Assembly (NCBI GenBank): GCA_021808105.1
Contig: JAKBCC010000028.1
Location: forward strand, 1 to 37,518
Source: Planctomycetota bacterium
GTDB lineage: Bacteria; Planctomycetota; Phycisphaerae; WQYP01
Length of the DNA stretch: 37,518 nt
Reading direction: 5' to 3'
This document shows, piece after piece, positions 17,601 through 23,645 of this stretch (the first letter of the stretch is position 1; each line of letters opens with the position of its first letter). Made by a program: the position numbers and the translations under genes. A model generated the notes under the pieces. It searched no databases and had not been told where the DNA came from. It saw nothing but the letters and a program-made list of their open reading frames with translations.

Positions 17601-18098
17601 ACCGCGCACACGCAACAACACTTTTTTCCCCGCGAACGATTCAGGAATATCCAGTTGTGTCCACCACCATGACACGCCGTAATATGCACCACATCGAACT
17701 TCGGGGTCATCCCATGCGAAAAAATATTCGTTGTCCTGATAAGGGCGCAGACCTTCTTTTCCCCAGAAATACTGCTCCACGGTGCCCGGCAGGGTCACGG
17801 CAATTCCTTGCTCCGCAGTGAGCACTTCCCATCCGCCTGTGGGCGGATTTACCGGGACGGTTTGGAGAACCACTTCATCAGGAAGATATAGCTGATCGTT
17901 TTCCCAAGAAGCTTGCGTATCCAGCCACAGCCGCCAACCTGCGTCCGGGATTTCGTACATGGTGGTGCCGGTCCCCCGCTTGGAGGCTGGCTTGCGGGCA
18001 GCACCCTTCGCGGAACGCGCCGTTATGGTCGCACCCGCTCCTGTCAGCAACGCAAGTTCCAGGAAGTCCCGGCGTGCCAGGTTTTGCTTACGAGTCAT
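14604..18098 (-). CDS. Glycoside hydrolase family 2 protein with malectin-type module
   Basis: This 1164-residue exported enzyme starts at ATG 18098 with GGAGG five bases upstream. A textbook twin-arginine signal lies at residues 9-32 (ARRDFLELALLTGAGA). GH2 sugar-binding (about 95-250), immunoglobulin-like (about 250-360) and TIM-barrel (about 365-690) domains follow. Glu488 in C-V-Q-N-E-W-N is the predicted acid/base and Glu582 or Glu585 in I-V-E-W-G-E-V the nucleophile region. After a further beta domain (about 710-805), residues 815-865 and 985-1164 resemble two halves of a class-I amidotransferase-like fold. A malectin-type carbohydrate-binding domain (about 870-982: ITLYFAEI ... RVFDVNING ... 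FSGIKIQCGG) is inserted between them. Substrate could be beta-galactosyl, beta-glucuronyl or related side chains. Confidence 0.82.
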   Translation of the reverse strand: MTRKQNLARRDFLELALLTGAGATITARSAKGAARKPASKRGTGTTMYEIPDAGWRLWLDTQASWENDQLYLPDEVVLQTVPVNPPTGGWEVLTAEQGIAVTLPGTVEQYFWGKEGLRPYQDNEYFFAWDDPEVRCGAYYGVSWWWTQLDIPESFAGKKVLLRVRGARQRAEVYLNAHLIGYDIIDQTAFTCDATSAIRPGGKNVLAIRITNPGGRFDWPDGSTTVWSNGRFQRSHGFGGLDRGLLLEVHDAVYVADVWALNTPEIRTVDAHAELTNDLPHAVKGQLHFSVLNADGKAIKHHQELIVVSTGSGHMFRVPLACGSAELWDLSHPNLYRLRVEFHSDDRSIASHRDVEFGFRWFEAQGIGADAMLKLNGSRIKLYTAISWGFWGINGLWPTPALAEKEVRAAKSLNMNCLNFHRQIGREEVLQQQDQLGLLRYMEVGGGKEFVAGPADGFCAKFMTEKLLRMFRQFRSHPSLVIYCVQNEWNPDLHDPRIMAMLKRLHAEDPSRIVTLKDGVVPAGEAWYRAGGWKLHWDHGHGFSGWWCQHTAGGGGGSWLDRYYQGPDEFMYRSDNRREIVEWGEVGGSAVADNHELMVRHIKEAGGKSYDLLDHQEILSAYNTFLDHWKFRSAFPTTSALFESLGDRCYQWWSILLENFRIAERVDMCAISGWESTAIENHSGIVDNLRNHKGDPRLIAQSLQPLLPLAKLRQTVVSSGDAAEFDVYWVNESGKAVSGNLRVTLEMPDQSEMTLFDAPLPTHVPQRLVYPMASGQSTGPLAQGGTYIITARIVGQPISHKRTILAVDLAGPKKGDIRVGIIGKQPAIGGALAEVPGVHCSECVATDHYDMLLLGNGPAGKIISATQTITGTPIPWLFAHQCAGQSGDMRFIFNALPDAPAEITLYFAEIQHKAGSQRVFDVNINGQTVLKHFDIWAEAGGACKAVEKRFTLRPRNGSIVITPGDIQHGDAAFSGIKIQCGGRTITAYFGPESIKQHLGPAELIWKPYQTSAPITPQVAEIIRNGTPLLVVTDNGFFSDAAAGDLMRLGAFNYHGHVGSLRSMDNWMGNWIFVRSHPLYAGLPVNCAMKGDYQVPFFNADGLLLDGDNVEIAAAYSRDHDRNVGASTFTTALAKGKVVFHMMPAMQKIVQRRWLINVLNYLTAQ

Positions 18099-18152
18099 GA
18101 AGGCCTCCTATCGTAATTTTTTTTTCGGATCGCCGGGCTGTGGCGATTTCCG

Positions 18153-18187
18153 CAGCGCATGATGCTAGGATTAAATATTATGCGCTG
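18153..18187. repeat. Inverted repeat between GH28 and GH2 genes
   Basis: CAGCGCAT (18153-18160) and ATGCGCTG (18180-18187) are perfect 8-bp arms around a 19-base AT-rich centre, 26 bases past the GH28 stop codon. No U-run follows in the direction of transcription. It could be a regulator-binding dyad for the GH2 gene or a stabilising hairpin. Confidence 0.3.
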
Positions 18188-18212
18188 TAGCTCCGGTGAT
18201 CAACGGACAATA

Positions 18213-19553
18213 TCACTGGGCAGCGGCCACAGCTACTCCAGCAGTGCTGATACCGGTGATTCGCGCATGGTGTACCATAACAGCAGGACCGCGGGAGGCG
18301 ATTATGCTGCTGTTTTGAAAACGTATATCGCGTGCATCTGCAATAATCATTCCGGTCTTCGCTTTTATATGAACATTGCGCAGCAGCACGTTGGTTACCG
18401 GGGCACCGGGCATTCCGATGATGTGTCCCGCCACCGGCGATTGCACCGAGGTGAGATTGATAATGCGGATATTGCGCCAGATCGGCGTGTAGCGTCCGAT
18501 GGGTTGTGGCAATTGAAGCCAGGAGCTTTTTGGTGCGTGCGGATAATAACTGGAAATAAAAATCGGCCAGCGGACATCACGCATGGTGATATTTTTATAT
18601 GTCAAATTTTCCACAATGCCGGCCCGTCCCAGATTGGATTTAAGGCGTATGCCGGCCGTGGTATGATTAAATGTGCAATTTTCCACCAGAAGATTACGAA
18701 TTCCGCCGCTGGTGAAGCTGCCGATGGACATGCCATGGCCATAACCGAACGCGCAATGAGTAATGACAATATTCCGGCTTTCAAAATAATTCCGGCTGCG
18801 ATGCCCGCTGCCACCAATGGCGATGCAATCATCGCCATCCGAAATGCGGCAATGCGTGATCACGATATTACTGCCGGAAAGATCAATACCGTCGGTATTT
18901 GGAGAATTGTGCGGCGTGTGAATGATGATATGTTCAATCGTGACATCTTTGCAGGCATTTTGGATGGAAATATGGGTATTGGACGGATCCTGCAGCCGCA
19001 CGCCCTGAATCAGCAGTCGCGTAATATTATTCATGGAAAGCATCTGCGGGCGGTGCGGCAATTTGGGGACTGTACCATTGGGGCGGCGACGATACATGGC
19101 CCACCAGACCGCTCCCTGGCCGTTGATGGTTCCGTGGCCCGTAATGGCTATATCATGCAAATTGGAGGCGCGGATAAAATCCGGGTACTTGCCGTGAATA
19201 AAGGGGTACTTTCCGTAGGGCAGCATTTTTAATTGTGCCCCTTTGACCAGCCGTAAATCAACATGGTTAGCCAGGCGAATCGGGCCGCAGAGAAATGTAC
19301 CCCGCGGAATCAGCACCGTACCACCCCCGGCATCGCCGCAGGCGATGATCGCCTTCTGAATTGCTGCCGTAGCGGGTGCAATGCTATCGGCTGTCGCTCC
19401 AAATCGCGTGATGTTAAAAACACGGTGGGGAATTGTGGGCAACGCAGGCGGGGCTGCAACGCCAGCCATGGCTGCGGTCATGGGGAGGGCTAAAAGTCCA
19501 AGCAAACATAGCGACGCCGATGCCGCCGCGCTGATAGAACGAAGTGCTACCAT
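18213..19553 (-). CDS. Glycoside hydrolase family 28 (polygalacturonase-like), secreted
   Basis: This 446-residue right-handed beta-helix pectinase hydrolyses alpha-1,4-galacturonosyl bonds, or related exo-linkages. All four GH28 hallmark motifs are present: N-T-D-G at about residues 219-222, D-G-D-D-C-I-A-I-G with the catalytic Asp pair near 241-242, G-Y-G-H-G-M-S-I-G-S with the His near 273, and R-L-K-S near 303. A Sec signal peptide (about 1-31, ending A-M-A-G) predicts export. The frame opens seven codons earlier (19574), but ATG 19553 has AGGAG eight bases upstream and starts the signal peptide cleanly, so it is preferred. GH2 follows 114 bases downstream in the same direction. Several motif-adjacent substitutions leave rhamnogalacturonase or xylogalacturonase specificity possible. 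Confidence 0.9.
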   Translation of the reverse strand: MVALRSISAAASASLCLLGLLALPMTAAMAGVAAPPALPTIPHRVFNITRFGATADSIAPATAAIQKAIIACGDAGGGTVLIPRGTFLCGPIRLANHVDLRLVKGAQLKMLPYGKYPFIHGKYPDFIRASNLHDIAITGHGTINGQGAVWWAMYRRRPNGTVPKLPHRPQMLSMNNITRLLIQGVRLQDPSNTHISIQNACKDVTIEHIIIHTPHNSPNTDGIDLSGSNIVITHCRISDGDDCIAIGGSGHRSRNYFESRNIVITHCAFGYGHGMSIGSFTSGGIRNLLVENCTFNHTTAGIRLKSNLGRAGIVENLTYKNITMRDVRWPIFISSYYPHAPKSSWLQLPQPIGRYTPIWRNIRIINLTSVQSPVAGHIIGMPGAPVTNVLLRNVHIKAKTGMIIADARDIRFQNSSIIASRGPAVMVHHARITGISTAGVAVAAAQ

Positions 19554-19574
19554 TGATTCAACTCCTGAAAACAT

Positions 19575-19999
19575 ACGTCCGCCAATTCAGACCATGCAGA
19601 TGCTACGAAGAATTCCCCAACTTGAAAACACTTCACTGTATACTTTCGGTTGAATCTATTGCAGAATCAGCCGCGACGAGGAAAATCAACGTATAGTCGC
19701 TTTGATAATTTGATGGAACTGCGGTGGCACTATTGCTATGATTACGGGCCGGCAAAGGAAAATGATACGCCTTTTTCCGTGTGTCCAATTCTGCACAAGT
19801 TTCGCGTAATTTTGCACAAGTACAGTGTTGCGAAATTAACAAGGCACGTGTCTAATGGGCGCACCAGAACCGACCGGCAGGCCAACGCGTATACCGTTGA
19901 GAACATCCTCGGCGGACAGGACCAATGGGATCCGCACCACCAGCCATAGGGATACTGGGGCAGTGCGCCGAACGTCATCAAGACACGGCCGCACGCACA
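19575..19999. other. Intergenic region upstream of GH28 and downstream of the ATPase gene
   Basis: There is no supported complete gene here. It holds a near-perfect direct repeat (listed separately). A short open stretch, 19842-19949 on the plus strand, ends in a stop. Its codon use is rather coding-like but it lacks a start and ribosome-binding site, so it may be a gene remnant. The GH28 promoter must also lie here. Confidence 0.4.
19787..19821. promoter_or_regulatory. Direct repeat, candidate operator upstream of GH28
   Basis: AATTCTGCACAAGT (19787-19800) and AATTTTGCACAAGT (19808-19821) match at 13 of 14 positions and are 21 bp apart start to start, two turns of the helix. TTTCGC (19800-19805) and GCGAAA (19830-19835) also form an overlapping inverted pair. 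The layout suits binding of a dimeric regulator about 235-270 bp upstream of GH28. Confidence 0.3.
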
Positions 20000-21184
20000 C
20001 TATGATTTAAACTTTGGTATGGCCCTCTTCATAAATTCGTCAAAAAGCGGAACGGTGAAGGCCATATCTCCATGTGCGGGGCTGTAGATCATCCCCTTTT
20101 TTATCAGGTTGCCGCGCACCGGCCCGCGGCTGGTAACCTTTACATGAAGTTTTTCAGCAATGTCGCTGGTACGCCGAGCGTCCGAATCGAGCTCGGCCAT
20201 GGCTCGGAGATATGTTTTCTCCGCGGGCGTCAGCCGCTCGTAACGGACGCGGAAGAAATTTTCGTCAAGCCTTGGAATCACAAGGTCGGTAGCGCGCTGC
20301 ACGACGCGCCTGGTAATGATTTTTGAATCGGCGATATTCCAGGCTTGGTACCCCCATTCCTGCACGAAGTATGGAAATCCTTTCGTCAGATGAAAAATCT
20401 CCGTTAAGGCGGCCGGTTCAAAGTCAACTCCGACGGATTTCGCGGGATCGCTAAGGGCCCTTGACGCATCAAGTTCCGACAACGCGCCGATGTCCGGAAA
20501 ACTCAATAGCCGCTCTGCGTAGGATTTTGAATTCCCGGCCAACCGCGGCAACACGGGGAGCCCCGCCCCTACAAGCACAAGGGGAAGTTGCCGCTGCTGA
20601 ATCTTGTGCAGAGCCATAATCAGCGAGCCAAGTTCCTTGCCGCTGAAATATTGAACTTCGTCGATAAAAATTGCCAGGGCGCTATGCCGATCCGCAGCCG
20701 CTTCTGCCACGGCCACGAATAGTGCGGGCAGGTCAATTTCCAGATCGCCGCTGTCCGCTGTGCCTTTTTCCGGGTCAATATCCCACTCGATTGTCATATT
20801 ATGGACTGATAGCTTAATTGCGCCGAGAAAGCCGCGTAATACCATGAGAGCGCGTTTCACTTTATCACTGGTTCCCGCTCTCCGATCCAGCTTGTAAAGC
20901 ATTTCTCGAAGCGGCAAGGCGATGAGAGATGCCAATGGCTTTTCTTCATGGGCTTCCAGGGAAACGGTTTGATAATCCTGCTTCTCCGCCATGTGCTCTA
21001 TTTCATTGAGCAACACCGTCTTTCCAACCCCGCGCAGTCCAGTCAGCAGCATACTCTTCTCGGAGCGTCGCTGCTTAACGCGCCCAAGCAAAATACGAGC
21101 CTGCTCAATAACACCGTCCCGTCCCACTAATTCAGGGGGAGGGGAACCCGCGCCTGGCGAAAATGGATTTTTGATCGGGTCCAT
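20000..21184 (-). CDS. P-loop ATPase with C-terminal winged helix (archaeal-ATPase/ORC-like)
   Basis: This is a 394-residue cytosolic ATPase. Walker A is G-L-R-G-V-G-K-T at 49-56 and Walker B is A-I-F-I-D-E-V-Q at 171-178. A sensor-like strand ends in L-V-G-A-G-L-P (about 203-209), with the lid region at about 220-300. Residues 318-392 (LTPAEKTYLRAMAEL ... TSDIAEKLHV ... GNLIKKGMIYSP) form a winged-helix DNA-binding domain. The architecture resembles the bacterial/archaeal 'ATP-binding protein' families related to ORC1/Cdc6 and STAND NTPases; its cellular role is unknown. It is the only non-carbohydrate gene between GH28 and GH74. Only 107 bases separate its start from the GH74 stop. Its promoter region is a phased TATA array, and no Shine-Dalgarno sequence is suitably spaced (GAGG two bases before ATG), so leaderless translation is likely. 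Confidence 0.82.
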   Translation of the reverse strand: MDPIKNPFSPGAGSPPPELVGRDGVIEQARILLGRVKQRRSEKSMLLTGLRGVGKTVLLNEIEHMAEKQDYQTVSLEAHEEKPLASLIALPLREMLYKLDRRAGTSDKVKRALMVLRGFLGAIKLSVHNMTIEWDIDPEKGTADSGDLEIDLPALFVAVAEAAADRHSALAIFIDEVQYFSGKELGSLIMALHKIQQRQLPLVLVGAGLPVLPRLAGNSKSYAERLLSFPDIGALSELDASRALSDPAKSVGVDFEPAALTEIFHLTKGFPYFVQEWGYQAWNIADSKIITRRVVQRATDLVIPRLDENFFRVRYERLTPAEKTYLRAMAELDSDARRTSDIAEKLHVKVTSRGPVRGNLIKKGMIYSPAHGDMAFTVPLFDEFMKRAIPKFKS

Positions 21185-21191
21185 AGCCTCA

Positions 21192-21220
21192 TTTATAGCA
21201 AGTTATATCCATTTATACAA
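21192..21220 (-). promoter_or_regulatory. Promoter of the ATPase gene inside the TATA array
   Basis: Reading the minus strand, TTGTAT (21220-21215) and TATAAA (21197-21192) are separated by exactly 17 bp. The -10 ends seven bases before the ATG at 21184, so transcription should begin at or within a base or two of the start codon. The -10 is itself the last unit of the phased array. Confidence 0.45.
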
Positions 21221-21263
21221 GAACACCGCTATACATGGTTATAAAACGCTATAAATTGCTATA
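21194..21263. repeat. Helically phased TATA array upstream of the ATPase gene
   Basis: The tetranucleotide TATA begins at 21194, 21204, 21214, 21230, 21240, 21250 and 21260. The steps are 10, 10, 16, 10, 10 and 10 bp. On the ATPase coding strand each unit reads TATA-R-M followed by four variable bases. Only the TATA and the two bases after it are conserved, so this is not an ordinary tandem duplication. It fills most of the 107-bp gap between the GH74 stop and the ATPase start. It suggests an oligomerising DNA-binding protein contacting one face of the helix, most simply the winged-helix ATPase itself. An iteron-like origin or a curved-DNA element are alternatives. Confidence 0.75.
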
Positions 21264-21291
21264 TCCCTATGGGCGGCCCAGCCGCTTGATC

Positions 21292-23571
21292 CTACACCCT
21301 GTCCCCGTAAATAATCCCGCGACCGCTGGTGCCCAGATACACGCGGCCATAAATTCGGGGATCACCCGTGATGGCGTCGATGGTGAAGAATTGATGTTGA
21401 TAATCATTAATACGTGTCCATGTGGCACCCGTATCATCCGAACGGTAGATGCCATAAACGCCATTCACCGTGCCGGCAATAAATATCGCCGGATAACTTA
21501 ATCCCGGTGCCGCCCGGCCAAAGCCCACCTGATTCGCGGAGTCGATATTAGAAATTCGTGACACCTCGGAACCTGCAGTTCTGCAATAGTACAGTCCATG
21601 TGAGGACGCCAACCATAGATCGCCGGCCTGGCCAGGAGCACTGCGAAGCGCTGCGCCACCGCGCGGCAACTGCCGCTTCATGCGATGAAAGGAATTGCCC
21701 GAATCCGAACTTATATAAATATGTCCCTGATGCGGACTGAAGGCGTAAAAGTGTTGCGGATTAACGCGATCAGAAATAACTTGCCATCCTGGCTTTAAAC
21801 CGCGACATGCTTTCCAGGATTCACCGCGATCATGCGTGACATGCGCCGCCCGACTCGGTCCGCTCCAAGGTCCTGATGCGGCAGTCCAGACAATGGTCTT
21901 AGCGTCCGGTGAAACAGCAATTCGTCCGTACATGCCGTGACGTGGCCCCCGCCGGAACGGTGTCCAACTGCTTCCGCCGTCGGTGGAATAGGCCCCATTC
22001 ACCGGCCGTCCGCCAAACACGCGTACCATAAATGATGGCACATGGGCGGCAAAATCAATGCCGGTGTTGTTGCCGTAATTCGGATTCAACATGCCGCCGG
22101 GAGGCGAAATCCGCAAATCGTCATGCTTGAAGCCGTCAATATCCCCCACCGTGCTGATCAGATGCGCACCAGCGGGCGGACTGATTAAATCTGTGACCAC
22201 CGTTTCCTCAAAGCCGTCGCAATAAAATTTCCAATGGGTTGGCCCGCCGGAATCCGCCGCCATCACATCCATGGTTTCAAATATGCCCCACCCCGTGGTG
22301 TAAAGCGCGCGATTGGAATTATGGGGATCCAATTGCAAAGAGCCGATCCAGTTCATGACCATCGGATGCGGCGAATGAAAATTCAGCCAGGGGGCGGATT
22401 CTACGGACCAGATGCCGCCATGATTGGGACTTATGGGTGTCCACTGTTTGCCGCCATCGGTGGAACGGAAAATGATATCGCCGCCATTCCAGCGGCAAAA
22501 CGTCCCGGCCATCACCGTGCCGGGATTGTTGACATCAATGATAACTGTTCCGTAACCAAAACTGCGGCGATCTTTTTTTGGGGATAACGGTGTAATATCT
22601 GTCCATGTCCCATCATGAGTGTTAAATTTCCATACGGCGCCATCGGTCATGGAATTCGGGCCGGGTTGTTTACCGTAACTGATGTAAAGTGATCCATCCG
22701 CTGCCAGTGCGGCATGATTAGGTCGCAGGCCCAACGGCTGATGAGCGAGTTTATGCCACGTGGCTCCGGCATCGGTACTGCGGTACATTCCGCCGTGCGG
22801 AGTGGATGCGCCGGCATAAATGATCGGCGTGGGTTGGCCCCGCTTACCGCTGCGCACGTCATAAACAACAAAAACCGTACCGACCCCGCCGGTATCCTGC
22901 GGAAGGGGAAAACTTTTTACCTGATGCCAGGATTCGCCATGGTCCAGACTTTTCCACAGGCCATTGTGCCGGGAACCGAAAAACAGTGTGGCTGGTGCGT
23001 TGGGATCCACCGCCAAACGCTCCCCATTAAATCGGCCCGCTTCATTTCCACCGAGTTTGATGGGCAAATTGGTTTTTTGCCACGTTTGTCCCCGATCCGT
23101 TGAACGCAAAATGGCACCGGTTTTTGCCCACGGCTGGCTATACATACCCGCGGCGATGTACACGCGCTTTGCATCCGTTGCATCAACGGCAAGGCTTTCG
23201 ATCCCGGAAAGATACCAATCCGGGCCGCCCACCCAGTCGGTAATGGGCGTCCAGCGATCAGTACCGGGGTCCAGACGATATGCCCCGCCCACATCCGTAC
23301 GCGCATAAATCAGTCCCTGCACCGTGGGATGGGGAATAATACCTACGACAAAGCCGCCGCCGTGAATAGCCACATTCGTCCAACGATAGGGCGTTGATCG
23401 TGGTGTCCCGCCAGCGGACGCTGCCGCTGCGGTCACGGATGCGTTGCTACCCAAGCCCATGGCCTTCCCCGCCGCCAAAACTGTGGCAACCGCCAGCACA
23501 CGTCGCCGGGAAATGTTATTGTCGGTTCGGATTGCCGATTTATCACGTAACACGGTTCTGGTTTTCGCCAT
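21292..23571 (-). CDS. Glycoside hydrolase family 74 xyloglucanase
   Basis: This 759-residue exported endo-xyloglucanase starts at ATG 23571 with AGGAG about eight bases upstream. A twin-arginine leader (N-I-S-R-R-R-V-L-A-V-A-T) lies at residues 19-40. The mature protein opens with the GH74 signature W-T-N-V-A-I-H-G-G-G-F-V-V-G-I-I, and Y-A-R-T-D-V-G-G-A-Y-R contains Asp93, corresponding to a catalytic Asp of the family. At least six Asp-box motifs (S-x-D-x-G-x-x-W, for example STDRGQTW, STDAGATW and STDGGKQW) fit the tandem seven-bladed propellers. The length covers the catalytic module only; no CBM or dockerin is seen. GH31 lies 74 bases upstream in the same direction, so the two are likely co-transcribed for xyloglucan breakdown. 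Confidence 0.93.
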   Translation of the reverse strand: MAKTRTVLRDKSAIRTDNNISRRRVLAVATVLAAGKAMGLGSNASVTAAAASAGGTPRSTPYRWTNVAIHGGGFVVGIIPHPTVQGLIYARTDVGGAYRLDPGTDRWTPITDWVGGPDWYLSGIESLAVDATDAKRVYIAAGMYSQPWAKTGAILRSTDRGQTWQKTNLPIKLGGNEAGRFNGERLAVDPNAPATLFFGSRHNGLWKSLDHGESWHQVKSFPLPQDTGGVGTVFVVYDVRSGKRGQPTPIIYAGASTPHGGMYRSTDAGATWHKLAHQPLGLRPNHAALAADGSLYISYGKQPGPNSMTDGAVWKFNTHDGTWTDITPLSPKKDRRSFGYGTVIIDVNNPGTVMAGTFCRWNGGDIIFRSTDGGKQWTPISPNHGGIWSVESAPWLNFHSPHPMVMNWIGSLQLDPHNSNRALYTTGWGIFETMDVMAADSGGPTHWKFYCDGFEETVVTDLISPPAGAHLISTVGDIDGFKHDDLRISPPGGMLNPNYGNNTGIDFAAHVPSFMVRVFGGRPVNGAYSTDGGSSWTPFRRGPRHGMYGRIAVSPDAKTIVWTAASGPWSGPSRAAHVTHDRGESWKACRGLKPGWQVISDRVNPQHFYAFSPHQGHIYISSDSGNSFHRMKRQLPRGGAALRSAPGQAGDLWLASSHGLYYCRTAGSEVSRISNIDSANQVGFGRAAPGLSYPAIFIAGTVNGVYGIYRSDDTGATWTRINDYQHQFFTIDAITGDPRIYGRVYLGTSGRGIIYGDRV

Positions 23572-23645
23572 GGTTTTGTCTCCTGAAGGTTGTGAGAATT
23601 CCTGTCATGATCAAATCAACGAGGCCGCGACCGCCGCACCAGTCG

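Noticed and set aside
18117-18125. T9 run upstream of the GH2 gene as a terminator tail
   Set aside because: It lies on the far side of the inverted repeat and reads as A9 in the direction of transcription, so it cannot be a U-tract.
19842-19949. Coding-like stretch upstream of GH28 ending in a stop
   Set aside because: No start or ribosome-binding site and no recognisable family; at most a remnant, so kept only as a note on the spacer.
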